Of a DNA stretch of 64,000 nt, positions 11,859 to 23,321 are shown piece by piece. How positions within the stretch are numbered: position 1 is the first letter of the stretch; every line of letters begins with the position of its first letter. The translations under genes were made by a program, and so were the position numbers. Source of the stretch: Salticus scenicus (Eukaryota; Arthropoda; Arachnida; Araneae; Salticidae); assembly GCA_963930645.1 (NCBI GenBank), contig OZ005660.1, forward strand, positions 201,335,927 to 201,399,926, read 5' to 3'. The notes below the pieces were generated by a model that was not told the DNA's origin, searched no databases, and was given only the letters and a program-made list of their open reading frames with translations.

Positions 11859-11860
11859 GT
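11170..11860. repeat. Foldback element with a third arm copy, bounded by TA repeats
   Basis: An arm with AGAATTGCACAGAATATAAA and TTTATAAATGTTCTATGTGA (11190-11290) is inverted at 11560-11630. Inner arms pair GGAGTCACCAACACAAG with TTGCGTTGGTGATTCC. A further direct copy of the right arm (ACGGACTACCACTTATATGT) follows at 11667-11800. TA microsatellites sit at 11176-11190, 11634-11651 and 11809-11856. Confidence 0.65.
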
Positions 11861-12388
11861 TAAAGCCGTTTACAATCGATATATTCATTATGAATTACCC
11901 AGATATTTATAATTTTTAGAAAAATTTATACGAAATATTTGTCAAGTTTTATATATCTTTATATATATATTTCTTTTGTGCGTGTGTATGTCACTGAACT
12001 CCTCCTAAACGGCTGGACTGAGTTTAATGAAATTTTTTGCGTGTCTTCAGGTGGATTCGAGAATGGTTTAGATTTACAAATGAAAGTTGTAACTTAATTA
12101 GTTCTTTCTTAATTAATTTTTAACCAACTCTTTCAACAACTTTTCCACCTAGATGGCGTGAGTTGTCGTAAACACGATGTCAGAATTTATTTAATGTTGA
12201 AATGAATAATATTATAGTTTAAAAAAATTAAAGAACACGCTTTTATAGAAATGTGAACTAAAAAGCACGAAATATCTATCTTAGTATTAAAATTCAGGGT
12301 AAGAGAAAATCGTGTGAGTGACACACCGTAATATTTACATACATTTAAATCTGTAATTAAAATAACTTGGAATTAACAAAAACCATTT

Positions 12389-12482
12389 TTAAAAAATCTC
12401 CCCTAACGGGGATCGAACGCTGGACCTTTAGATTCGTAGCGCGGCGCCTTACCACGACGCCGCATCGTTCACGTAGGGAAAA
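12389..12482 (-). mobile_element. tRNA-derived SINE inside the Helitron
   Basis: On the minus strand a tRNA-like head contains GGCGTCGTGGTAAGGCGC (A-box-like) and CCAGCGTTCGATCCCCG (B-box GTTCGATCC), followed by an AT-rich tail. It is GC-rich against its surroundings. Confidence 0.5.
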
Positions 12483-12905
12483 TATTTTTTTTACAATATA
12501 AATTTTTTGTTTGCTCCCAGAGAAGTTACAAACAAACATACATACATACATACAGGTGAAGCTAATAAAAGCGTGTTAAAAATGAATTTTTAACCGTATC
12601 TTACGAAGTGTTTAAAATATTTTTTCAAAATTAATATGTTTAGAATCGTAACCGTATCTTTCGAAGTGTTTAAAATATTTTTTTTTTCAAAGTTAATATT
12701 TTAGAATCGTAAACACGACGTCAGAATTTATTTAATGTTGATATGAAAATTGAATTTTTAACCGTAAGTGTTTAAAATATTTTTTCAACTTTAAGATTGT
12801 TAAAATGTTAAAATTAGTTAAAATGGTATATTCTTTTAAAAAATTCGTCAATATCCGACGGAGTTATTTTATTTTAAAATGAAACATGAATTTTTAGGCC
12901 ATTAT

Positions 12906-15515
12906 TATTTGTGCAGATGGAAAATGTACTAAAAGTTTTCCGAAAAATTTCACGATCACAAATGTTGACGGATATCCAATATATCGTCGAAGAATTCCCG
13001 ATAATGGCGAACAAACTTATCATCTATGGCGGTCATCTATGTCAACAACATAGATATTGACATTGATAACCGATGGGTGGTCCCATATTCGCCTCTGCTG
13101 AGCAAAACATTCAATGTTCATATTAATGTTCAGTTCTGCAGTTCAGTGAAGAGCATCAAATACATTTCCAAGTATGTGAATAAAGGCAGTGATATGGCTG
13201 TATTTCGAGTTGAAAATACCAATGTGAATGCTTCTCCGGTGAATAACAACGATGAAATAACACTTTACCAAATTGGCCGGTACGTGAGCTCCAATGAAGC
13301 TGTTTGGCGTATCTTTGGTTTCCCAATTCATGAACGGGATCCAGCAGTTCTTCATTTAGCCGTCCATCTTGAAAATGGCCAGCGCGTATATTTCACGAAC
13401 GAGATAGCGATTGATCGTGCTATAAATCCACCAAAAACTACACTCACCGAATTTTTTGAATTGAGTAATCGTGCGGATGCTTTTGGTGCTTTTGCACGGA
13501 CATTACTCTATTCAGAAGTACCATGCTATTTTACATGGGCTCCAACAAAAAAATGGATGCCCCGCAAGCAAGGCACGCCGATTGATGCATGACCCGGTTT
13601 ATTCAAATCAAAGACCTTGGAACGAGTATTTACGGTCAATCCAAGGCAGACTGAGTGCTTTTATCTTCGACTGTTATTGTTTAATGTCATCGGCCCTTTG
13701 TCATTTCAAGATTTACGTAAAGTGAATGGACAACAGTATCCAACGTATAAAGATGCATGCCTTGCACTCGGCTTGCTGGAAGACGACAACCAGTGGGAGT
13801 GTATGCTTGCTGAAGTAGGAATGAACTGTACAGCAAAACAAATTCGTCTACTATTCGCTATAGTGTTGCCTACATGTTTCTCGGCCCGAGCAGAGACATT
13901 ATGGGATAATCACAAAGATTCAATGACTAATGATATATTGCATTAACATCGTTCACGGTGCAACGATCTAACGATAGTATTCAGTGACGCTATGTACAAT
14001 GAAGCATTGATTGCTATTGAAGATATTTGCATTATCACTGCCAACTTACCACTCAGTCATTTCAGTATGCATTCAACAAATCGAAATGCATCTGATTTAA
14101 TAAGCACTGAATTGAATCGTGAACTACAATACAATACTGTAGAAATGGCAGCGATTGTTGCTCGCAATGTCCCACTAATGAATGAAGAACAAAGACCATT
14201 TACGACCGCATCATGCTCGCAGTTTTGGCAGGACAAGGTGGATTCTTTTTTTTTTTTTTTTTTTTTGGATGCACCAGGTGGAACTGGCAAAACATTCCTT
14301 ATTTCGCTAATTCTCGCCAAAATACGATCAAATAATGGCATCGCATTGGCTGTTGCATCATCTGGCATTGCAGCAACTTTATTGGATGGATGCAGAACAG
14401 CTCATGCATTATTTAAACTGCCACTAAATATTCAAAATAACCCAGACGCAGTGTGCAACATAAAAAAACAATCGTCCATGGCCAAAGTGCTGAAATAGTG
14501 TAAAATTCTTATCTGGGATGAATGCACTATGGAACACAAACATTCGATTGAGGCATCGAACAGGATATTGAAAGATATAAAAAACAACGACAAACTATTT
14601 GGCGGCACTCTGTTACTCTTTTCAGGTGATTTCAGACAAGCACTTCCCGTTATTCCGCGTTCAACATACGCTGATGAGATCAACGCGTGCTTAAAATCAT
14701 CGTCATTGTGTCTTAATGTTGAAAAAGTACAACTGAAAGTAAATTTGTGCGTTCAAAAGCTTCAAGATCCATCCGCTGAAACATTCTCAAAACAATTGTT
14801 AGATATCGGCGATGGAAAAGTTACTACAGATGAAACTGGATGCATAAAATTACCGACCGATTTCTGCACAATCATTGATTCTCAAGATGCTCTTATTGAC
14901 CAGATATTTCCCGATGTACACAGACGATACACAAATCATGAGTGGCTGGCAGAAAGAGCAATTTTAGCAGCAAAAAATGTGGACGTCAACGAATTGAATC
15001 TCAAGATACAACATTTGTTACCAGGAGACTTGGTGTTATACAAATCTAATGATACAGTTTGCGATGCCACCGAAGCTGTAAATTATCCAACAAAGTTTTT
15101 AAACTCATTGGTTTTACCAGGCATGCCACCGCATATTTTACAACTGAAGGTTGGATCTCCGGTTATTTTGCTTCGTAATTTGAACCCACCACGGTTGTGC
15201 AACGGCACGCGATTAGTCATAAAAAAATTAATGAAAAATGTTATGGAAGCCATCATTTTAAATAACAAATTACGAGGTGAAACTACATTACTACTGCGAA
15301 TTCCTATTATACCCACAGATGTGCCAATTCAATTTAAACGCCCTCAATTTCCAATTAGATTGGCATTTGCAATGACTATCAATAAGTCTCAGGGCCAAAC
15401 GATGTCTGTCTGTGGCTTAGATTTGAGCACATCATGTTTTTCACACGGACAATTATACGTGGCTCTCGAGTGGGCAAACCAGCCAGTTTGTTTGTATTGG
15501 CGAAAGATGGGATAA
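12906..15515 (+). pseudogene. Helitron Rep/Pif1-like helicase protein, truncated and broken
   Basis: The protein starts abruptly with GKCTKSFPKNF and GYPIYRRRIPDNGEQTYHLW, shifts frame near 13028, and continues with VVPYSPLLSKTFNVHINVQ and KYISKYVNKG, whose two Tyr (codons at 13161 and 13173) are the expected Rep Y2 residues. The HUH half of Rep is missing. The helicase part has Walker A GGTGKT (14277-14294), Walker B WDEC (14514-14525), LLLFSGDFRQALPVIP and INKSQGQTMSVCGLDLS. Breaks include frame changes near 13590 and 13950, a TAG at 14496 just before Walker B, and a T run (14245-14266) read as phenylalanines before the P-loop. Helitrons normally encode ~1400 residues; this is a dead copy. 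Confidence 0.88.
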
Positions 15516-15805
15516 CAAAAAATATTGTACACTCTGTTGCATTAAGGGAATGATATTGTTTTTTAGTAATATTGTTATAAGTAGCGATATGTATATAATT
15601 TTAAAGAATCAATTTTAATAAATTAAAAAAATAAATGATTGGTGTTTTGTTATTTTTATATTCTTTCACCGTTCACAGTGCTCCATACATCTTCCACTTA
15701 TATACCACATCCTAACACACTTACAATAAGTTAGTTATTTTTTTCTAGCAAAATATTCTCTAGAAATAATTTATATGACAAAACAACGTTTGTCGGGTCA
15801 GCTAG

Positions 15806-16590
15806 TATATATATATAAAGAAGTGTCTTATACAAACGTGTAAACAACTTCTTATCTCATTTAATGATCGCAATATCAGTGAAGATTTTTTTTTTTTCTC
15901 ATAGTTTTCGTAATTTGTTTTTCAGATTATTATAGAAAAATAACATTGTTCAATGGTGCGTAGAAAAAAAATATATACATATAATGTATGATTATCCATT
16001 TAAATGAAAATAACCGTTTAGCGATTTTGTAAACGAGTACGGTGGAAATACTTAATAATGGGTTTTAAATGAAATCCGATTATTATTATTGTTATTATTG
16101 CCACACAAATGATATTTAAAACATATTTTCGGAATAAATTCTTATGATGTTTGTATAATAACCGATTCTGATCTATTTATTTACTCAAAGTAAAGATTTC
16201 GATTTGGATAAATCTCAAAATTATCCAAGTATTTGTTTTTAAATATATCTGAACTATTGATCGAAATTGTATTGAAATTTATGTTTTAAACTAAATTAAG
16301 GATACATAGAACGTTCAAAATAAATTTCCTTGCTGTGAAATTTTCATAGAAAGGCTATTGTACCATTCTCAAACTGACAATAAATAAATGATTAAATAAA
16401 TAATATGTATTCGAATACTGCAAAAGTTCTATTATTCCTCAAAGAAAAAATTGTTTTGTCAAACAAACAAACAAACAAAATTGTCTGATTTTGTAGATTA
16501 TTTTCGCTATTTTAGCAATAATTTAATTCGGAATTTTCTTCGATTGACCAAAAGAATACGGTGAAAGAAGAGTAACTGTCACTGGAGAGT
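15806..16590. other. AT-rich intron sequence, nothing recognised
   Basis: No coding or inverted-repeat structure beyond (CAAA)n at 16463-16480. Confidence 0.6.
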
Positions 16591-16659
16591 ACAATAAACT
16601 ACATCATAGATATCTCTGCAAACGACCAATGAGCGAGCGACATAATAGCACATAATAGG

Positions 16660-17490
16660 CGAGGCGTATTGATCCTGGACGATAGGTCTAATGCCCCAGC
16701 CCTCCCCTCCCCTCGCCAACCTCGATGTCTTTTTATAGTCAATTTTGTGCTTTTATTACTTCCGGTGTGAGCTCTTTTCTTTTTTTTTTTAAACACACTT
16801 GTCATTGTGAGATTTTTGGTTTTCGTCCCATGTTATTTCTATGGAGTTTTTAGCTTTTTTTCCCTCTCGTTTTCTACATTCTAGAGTGCGGTGGTTCCCG
16901 CCCGCCCACCCCCGAGACTTATAATAGGCGAGACGTATTAACCCTGGACGATGGGTCTAATGCCCCAGCCCTACCCTTCCCCACCTCGATGTCTTTTTAT
17001 AGTCAATTTTGTCCTTTTATTACTTCCGGTGTGAGCTCTTTTTTTTTTTTTTTTTTAACACACTTGACATTATGAGTTTTTTTGGTTTTCTTCCCATACT
17101 ATTTCTATAGAGTTTTAGCTTTTTTTCCCTCGTTTTCTACATTCTGAAGTGCGGTGGTTCCCCCCCCCCCCCCCCCCCACCACCGCCGAGACACATAATA
17201 GGCGAGACGCACTCTAGATTGTAGAAAACGAGAGGAAAGAAAAAGCTAAAAACTCCATAGAAATAGCATGGGACGAAAATAAAAAAAACTTACAATGTCA
17301 AGTGTGTTAAAAAAAAAAAAATAATAAAAAGAGCTTACACCGGAAGTAATAAAAGGACAAAATTGACTAGAAAAAGACATCGAGGAGCGGGAGGGTACGG
17401 CTGGGGCATTAGACCTATCGTCCAGGATTAATACGTCTCGCCTATTATGTGTCTCGGGGGTGGGCGGAAACCACCGCACTGTAGAATGTG
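16660..17490. repeat. GC-richer foldback: two direct units and one inverted unit of ~265 bp
   Basis: Units begin AATAGGCGAGGCGTATTGAT (16660) and AATAGGCGAGACGTATTAAC (16925). The third (17200-17490) is inverted, ending CGTCTCGCCTATTATGTGTC. Each unit carries TCTAATGCCCCAGCCCT, TTATTACTTCCGGTGTGAGC and GTGCGGTGGTTCC next to a C-rich run (17160-17178). It is non-coding and markedly GC-richer than its surroundings. Confidence 0.75.
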
Positions 17491-17911
17491 CTCCTTTCGA
17501 TTATGGTAACAAAACTTCTTGTTGAAGCTGTATCAATATATATATATTTAATATTCGGTTAATTTAATAAAATTTCTGTTGTTTAAAAAAAAAAGTAGCT
17601 TGCTGTGATGCTAATTATCACATATTCTAAGAAAGTTATACAACGTATAAAATCTTGTAATGCAACGAAATACATTTATGACTTCTATATTGTAACTTAA
17701 ATTCACTTGCAGTCGTACATGTGTTCTCTAAAATTTATATACCCCCTCTTCTCACATAAATATCTATTTCTAATTACAACACTTCCGAAATCTTTGATCA
17801 TATATTATTATTTCTTTAACAAATTCAGATATACACTAGCATGTTATGTCATTTTCCTAATTCGGTTTCCTTTCAACTTACAAATAAATGTATCGTTTGG
17901 CAAACTTAGTG

Positions 17912-18080
17912 CAGTGTTGCCAGATTGGGAAATTTTTTATTCAATAGCCACCACTAAAGTTTTATTGTAACGGTTGCCTAATGACTTCGAAGATTAATCG
18001 TCTATTATGTATATCAAATACCACTTCTGAAAATTATTAGTGATAGTTAAGTGAAAAAAAACCCCAATCTGGCAACACTG
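17912..18080. mobile_element. MITE, TIR CAGTGTTGCCAGATTGGG
   Basis: A 169-bp element with perfect 18-bp terminal inverted repeats CAGTGTTGCCAGATTGGG / CCCAATCTGGCAACACTG. Flanks ACTTAGTG and CTCTAGTA may be a decayed 8-bp hAT duplication. Confidence 0.8.
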
Positions 18081-18193
18081 CTCTAGTATTGCAGTCTTGG
18101 TTTTATAATATGGTACAATAATTTGCTAAACTATCTGTTACTCAGCAACTGATTTGGCGGAAGTTTGGCATTTATTAAGAACCATTTATATCT

Positions 18194-18332
18194 CAGGGAT
18201 GGAACACGGGCGCAGAATTCATACCGGAATCTGTTTAAGAAATTTCTCTACCTGTAATATCGTTGATTTAAGAGGTAGACAATTTTCTTACATTGATAGT
18301 GGTATGAATTCTGCGCCCGTGTTCCATCCCTG
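18194..18332. mobile_element. MITE with perfect 32-bp TIR
   Basis: Termini begin CAGGGATGGAACACGGGCGC and match exactly for 32 bp in inverted orientation (18194-18225, 18301-18332). Direct repeats ATATCT flank both sides (18188-18193, 18333-18338). The perfect arms suggest a fairly recent copy; hAT-like termini. Confidence 0.85.
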
Positions 18333-18819
18333 ATATCTGTACGGTAACCTTTTTTAAAAAATGTATTTGTTCATACGTAACATAATTACAACCACATTTT
18401 CTCTAATCTGGTGCATTTGGCTGCGATAGGAGGGGTCACGCCATCAAAGATGAATTGTAGCTACCACCTCATCATTAATATGTAAAAGCTCAGAATGGGG
18501 TCTCTTTGGGCTCTCGCGCAAATATATTAATATTATACAATTTTAACAAGTCTCAGATAATAAGTTTTGTTTCTGTGGTCATCTAATCTTCTTACTTCTA
18601 TTTTAAAATATTCTATTAAGATAAATCGCAGTTAAATCTAAAGATAATGCCTTCTTATTGGATAGTTCTTCTGTTATTTGCAGCATACATTCAAATGTAA
18701 TACTTTATTACGTTTTTAAATTACCTTCAAATTATTCTTCTATATATCTTGCCAATAAAAACTCGATTATATTCGTGTATGATGCGTGTTAAAATACGGC
18801 ATTAATCCGATTTTATATA

Positions 18820-19040
18820 TTTTTATAAATAGAGATTTCAGTTCTATATAATACTTTGCATATTTAGCGTGAGTGAATTTACAACTCTTACTTCAATTCT
18901 AGAAAACTTGAGAACAAACGAGAAAAATCCAGTAATTCTAGATTTGAAGCAAAAGTTGTAAATTCCGTAATGCTTAAATATGCGAAATGTTGTGTAGAAC
19001 TAAAATATCTATTATATACAGATAGAAAATCAGATTTATG
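18820..19040. repeat. Imperfect hairpin element
   Basis: The arm with CTTTGCATATTTAGCGTGAG, TTTACAACTCTTACTTCAA and TTCTAGAA is inverted after ~30 bp as TTCTAGATTTGAAG, AAAGTTGTAAATTCCG and ATGCTTAAATATGCGAA. Confidence 0.55.
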
Positions 19041-19282
19041 TTATATTTTATGACGTATATGAAATTTACAATAATTCAATACATTTTTTTTTTTTTTTTC
19101 TTTTTTTTACAAAAAAATGAAAAGTTAGCATTGATTTTTTCCGGATATATTTTTATAGCATAAAAAAAGAATAATAACATTTTTATATAAATTTTCGAGC
19201 AAGAGCTCAAAGATCGAGAAATTTTCTTTTAAACATCTATTGTACCTTTAAGTATTTTATGTAAATTCTGATATCATAATTA

Positions 19283-19997
19283 CACTGAGAAAAAAATTCA
19301 GTAACTGATATCTAGAATCTAAATTATGGCTCTAGAAAAAATATTTCCATGTCATTCTTATAAATTCTAGTCCCTTTTGAAAGCAAGTTCTAGAAACCCC
19401 TATTAGAATTCTAGAGAGTTTGTCTATGTTACACTGTAAAAAAAAAACCCGTAAAATTGCGGGGAAAGCCCGGCAGCAGAGATTCCAGACAAAGCCCGTA
19501 AAAAGAAACGCTTAGACCATAAATTAAGTATATAATAACCTTAAATTACGTTACATGCCCGTAAAAAAAACATTTTGCCTGTAAAACCAATGTTTATTTT
19601 TTACTGGCTTTGTCTGGAATCTCTGCTGCCGGGCTTTCCCCGTAATCTTACGGGATTTTTTTTTTTTAACAGTGTATAGTGGTCAAACCTATTTGAAAAT
19701 ATCTCCAAATAAAATGCGAACAAAAGAGGCGGGTTTCAGCAACTATAATCTTGGTTTATGACCTTATTATAGATAATCAAGCGAGAATTTCTCGCCATAA
19801 AAAAGATTCAGAATATTCAGAATATTGTTTCACCATCTAGAAATGCGTAGACTAGAAAATCTCGATCATTTCGTTTATTCAGTTTATTGGCGTGCCTTAT
19901 GCGCATAGCTCGGAAATCTATATTTCTAGTTAAGGGATTTAGAAAATGGCCACTTATTCATTCTAGATGAAGGTGGTATATATTTTTTTTCTCAGTG
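19283..19997. mobile_element. MITE (CACTGAGAAAAAAA termini), host of a nested MITE
   Basis: Termini CACTGAGAAAAAAA and TTTTTTTTCTCAGTG are each flanked by TA, as in Tc1/mariner-class insertions. A second MITE occupies 19432-19674. Confidence 0.65.
19432..19674. mobile_element. Nested MITE (CACTGTAAAAAA termini)
   Basis: Arms contain GCGGGGAAAGCCCGGCAGCA and GAGATTCCAGACAAAGCC in inverted orientation, with TA on both sides. The arms are nearly identical for ~70 bp. Confidence 0.8.
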
Positions 19998-20110
19998 TAG
20001 CTATTAGTATTTAACAGTGTATATATTACAGTAGAATGCATCAAAAATTTGATGTCAAATGATTCTAAGTAGGAATTATGTTAGAAGCCATTTTCATTGG
20101 AAAATCACAC

Positions 20111-20510
20111 AACTGTTTAGGATCGAAATAATTAATATCCCTGCTAAAAATCACGAGTGTGCCAACTTTCAGCCTTGTACTTTTTTTAGGTTGATTTCTT
20201 TAGAAATCGACCAATTGAAAAAACAGTTATAAATCAATAAATAAACAATATTAGATAAACAATAAAAGGAAAGATTAGTCATACAATTGTAAAACAAAAA
20301 TATAAATTCGAACTATTTAGGATCGAAATAATTAATATCCCTGCTAAAAATCACGAGTGCGCCAACTTTCAGCCTTGTACTTTTTTTAGGTTGATTTCTT
20401 TAGAAATCGACCAATTGAAAAAACAGTTATAAATCAATAAATAAACAATATTAGATAAACAATAAAAGGAAAGATTAGTCATACAATTGTAAAACAAAAA
20501 TATAAATTCG
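20111..20510. repeat. Exact 200-bp tandem duplication
   Basis: 20111-20310 and 20311-20510 are direct copies. By eye they differ only at AACTG/AACTA near the start and GTGTGCC/GTGCGCC, and AACT follows again at 20511. This near identity implies a recent duplication. Confidence 0.9.
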
Positions 20511-20650
20511 AACTAAATTTTATGCTAGAAAAGTTAGTCTGTTATTTTAGTATTATTTATTTGTTATTTCGTATTGTCTGTTTTTGATGAAAATAAAACC
20601 AGAAAACGTTCGAAAGAAGCAATTAAAAAAATGTGTTTCATAAAAATAAA

Positions 20651-20990
20651 TACTTATGTTACCTAAATGTGAGTGTCATATTTATTAGTCTCATACTCAC
20701 CGTTTTTTACCAGTGATATAACACTTCATATTTCGCCTGGTAAGGCAAGAGTCCAGTATAATTTCGCTAGAAAACATCGGGGGCATCTGTAATCACTCAC
20801 TGTTGCCAACGTACTGACTTATCAATAATTTTGAGGACAGGTGCTTGATATATATATAATAGTCGTTTAGAGAAACATTAAAAGTTACTAAACGGTATTG
20901 AACACAAAAGTCCCCAAAAGTTAGAAACACTGATTTTATCAACATCATAGATTTGTTTTTCATATTCTCAGTTTCTTTAAGAATGAAGAA
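20651..20990 (-). pseudogene. Relic copy 1 of the CRAL-TRIO exon (3' half)
   Basis: On the minus strand, frame-matched reading of 20700-20780 gives DVF-stop-RNYTGLLPYQAK..., aligned to DVFKQNYIGFLPYRAK of the intact exon at 23322-23561. There are in-frame TAG and TAA stops, yet the splice donor (CG|GTGAGTATG) is kept. A second piece of the exon (reading back as GAGAATATGAAAAACAAATC) lies at ~20937-20970 after ~120 bp of extra sequence. It is a tandem duplicate, not a retrocopy, because intron sequence next to the donor is also copied. Confidence 0.75.
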
Positions 20991-21060
20991 ACAATTTTCC
21001 TTTTGTGAAAAATTAAATCAAAAACATTCTAAATGAATAAATGATTTTTCATGTAAATGA

Positions 21061-21275
21061 ATACTTATGTTATTTGAGAGTAAATGTTACCGTTATTAGC
21101 CACATACTCACTGACTTTTACCACTAATATAACACTTCGTTTTTCGCTAGAGTCCAATATAATTTTGCTTGAAAACATCGTCGAAAACAATACTGTAATC
21201 AATTTTGCCAACTTGTAGGAACTTTTTATTTAATAATTACCACTAATTTTGAACACAGATGCTGTATGTATATAA
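21061..21275 (-). pseudogene. Relic copy 2 of the CRAL-TRIO exon, split by an insertion
   Basis: Reading on the minus strand gives DDVFKQNYIG, identical to the intact exon over VFKQNYIG, then a deletion of about 11 bp removes most of LPYR and shifts the frame. The donor region GTGAGTATG and flanking intron remain. The rest of the copy continues at 23041-23160, beyond the element inserted at ~21276-23040. Confidence 0.75.
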
Positions 21276-21426
21276 AACGCTAGCAAAGTGATAACGTCAC
21301 TGGCCGTCCGTGGGGTCAAGAAAAAGATTTCCCATGTTAATCGTCCATTGGATTTTTTGTAAAAAATTATTAAAAATTAAGGGAAATTATCAAAAAATAA
21401 GGGAAATAAGGGAAGTTATTATTATT

Positions 21427-21835
21427 TTGGTATAGTTATATCTGTACTCATAAGTATAAAGGATTTAAGTCCATATTCTTGATTTTTCAGGAGACGAAAA
21501 ATAAAGTTAAAATAACTAAAAACTAATCAGAAGAATCGATTAGGGAAAAGGGATTAGATTGATTTATACCCTTTATACCATTCAGTGATTGTCAATCTTC
21601 ATTTAATAAAGGGAAAAAATTGAATTAAATATTTTATACTAAAGATTAATGCTAAATTTCTGACATGAATCTTTTTTTACTAATGGATTTTCTCAAAGAC
21701 TAAATGACATGGATTTAAATCCTTTATACCAATCGATAGAGAATTTTTTTCTGAGTCTGACGATGTACTTAACTCAAAATTGACATTTTTGGACTTAAAT
21801 ACTTTATACTTATCAGTACAGATATATAAGTTACT
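21427..21835. repeat. Nested hairpin element
   Basis: The arm TCTGTACTCATAAGTATAAA-GGATTTAAGTCC is inverted at 21790-21830 as GGACTTAAATACTTTATACT-TATCAGTACAGA. Confidence 0.6.
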
Positions 21836-22226
21836 GTTTACATGTGTTAGATTGAGTTATTTTTGCTCTAAAATTAAATAAAATTTTAATTTTAAATTTC
21901 AAAACTGTAGAAAAAAAATTGCAAGCTTCCATTTTCGAATGTAAACATGAACATGTCATTTAAAAGGTGATATTTATCCAACTAATATACTAATTAAAAG
22001 AAAAATAATAAATATTCTATCATAATTTGAAATCAAATTTGTTTTCAAATGTCTAAATAAAGTATCTGATATAAGATATTAATATGTTGCAGCGGAATGG
22101 ATTTCATGTCTGTCATCCTTGGCGGGGAAAAAAAAAAAAAAAAAAAAAGAAAAAAATTGCCAAATTATCTGGAGAACATATTTAATTCCTTTCAAAAATC
22201 ATGGTTATTTTAACAACTTATATTAA

Positions 22227-22662
22227 GGGAACTCTCTACCTATCGTCTCTGAAAGCCGAATCCAATGTTATTCTATGGGAAATTTTGCCCCATTATAATT
22301 CATTAAATAATACATATTTTTAAATTCCTTCTTCACACTCAGAAACTTCACAACTATTAAACAATTTATCATTTTCTAAAAATTGATTGTTTTTTTTTTT
22401 TTTTTTTTTTTAAGATTTCTTTTTTAAGCTCAAAAATGAAAAATTTCACATTGTGAAAATTCGCATTTTACAACCACAAAGGAAACTATTAAAATATTTA
22501 AAAAATAATTTTTAGAAAGCGATAAATTGTTTAATAGTTGTGAAGTTTCTGAATGTGAAAACGGAATTTAAAAATATATATTAGTTAATAAGCTATAATG
22601 GGGCGAAATTCTCCATAGAATACATTGTCTCTGACTTCTGCTTTGATAAGTGGAGAGGTCTC
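22227..22662. mobile_element. Nested piggyBac-type MITE (TTAA)
   Basis: Ends GGGAACTCTCTACCTATC and GATAAGTGGAGAGGTCTC are imperfect inverted repeats, each flanked by TTAA (22223-22226, 22663-22666). The arms pair for ~160 bp (ATTCTATGGGAAATTTTGCC with its inverse near 22600; AAACTTCACAACTATTAAAC with its inverse near 22530). Confidence 0.75.
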
Positions 22663-23147
22663 TTAATATGAAACAATATTTCGTACAATACATATTACGA
22701 AAATATACATCAGGCATGTATATTTTCGTATTACGTTTTTGATCGCCAAATACAAAAAACTCTAAGGGCGACAGAGTTTTTAAATTTAAAATTAAAATTT
22801 TGTCAATTTGACAGCAAAATAACTTAATCTAAAACATGTGCACGATAACTAATTTATAATTATAACTATACCCAAATATAAGAATTAAAATCGGGAAATA
22901 ATTTTATTTAATTTTTAGTAATTTTTTACAAGAAACCCAATAGATAATTAACATAGGAAATCTTTTTCTTTTCTTTTTTTTTTTTTTTTTTTTTTTTTTA
23001 GCCCCACTGACGGTCAGTGACGTCCCACTTGGCTTGCGCATAGTCATTTAAACAAACACTGCAATTAAAAATTACTAATGAATATGGAACATAGATGTCC
23101 CCAAAGGTTATCAACACTTGTTATCAACATTGTAAAATCGTTTTTCA

Positions 23148-23184
<37 letters not shown>

Positions 23185-23321
23185 TGAAAAAACGAGTACA
23201 ACTTTGATAAAATTAAATTCAGCAAATTTCGAAATGAGTAAATTAATAAATGATTTTAATAAAAAAAAAAATACTTATGTTATTTTACAGTAAGTGTTAC
23301 CTTTATTAGCCACATACTCAC

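Larger units (their letters stand above)
11956..15805 (+). mobile_element. Helitron (rolling-circle transposon), decayed, 3.85 kb
   Basis: The left end TC at 11956 is preceded by A, followed by a TA-rich tract and the common Helitron leader ACTCCTCCTAAACGGCTGGA (12000-12019). The right end is a stem GACAAA/TTTGTC (15776-15793) followed by GGGTCAGCTAG and a T, matching the Helitron rule A|TC...hairpin...CTAG|T. It contains Rep/helicase pseudogene sequence, a tRNA-like SINE (12389-12482) and internal repeats around ACCGTATCTTTCGAAGTGTT (12585-12800). The exact left base is uncertain because it sits in a TA tract. Confidence 0.8.
21276..23040. mobile_element. 1.76-kb inverted-repeat element inserted in relic exon copy 2
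   Basis: The left end CGCTAGCAAAGTGATAACGT ... CACTGGCCGTCCGTGGGGTC and right end GCCCCACTGACGGTCAGTG ... CCCACTTGGCTTGCGC are inverted. Pairing runs further inward through AAAAAGATTTCCCATGTTAA / TTAACATAGGAAATCTTTTT and GTAAAAAATTA. Comparison with relic copy 1 shows the host sequence resumes directly at TAGTCATTTAAAC (23041). No transposase is visible inside. Two smaller hairpins (21427-21835 and 22227-22662) are nested in it. Confidence 0.7.
1147..23321 (-). other. ~22-kb intron of the CRAL-TRIO gene, packed with transposons
   Basis: This joins the donor TTG|GTGAGTATG at 23321-23320 to the acceptor ctag at 1147. Both ends are canonical and the phase (1) agrees, giving ...VVKV-G-MWDPEK... 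The inside holds the elements listed separately. That both exons belong to one transcript is inferred from phase, order, strand and domain continuity. An unseen small exon in between, or two adjacent paralogues, cannot be excluded. Confidence 0.7.

Noticed and set aside
13143..13355. Minus-strand 70-codon frame inside the Helitron
   Set aside because: Shadow of the Rep-region coding strand; the plus strand carries the recognisable motifs.
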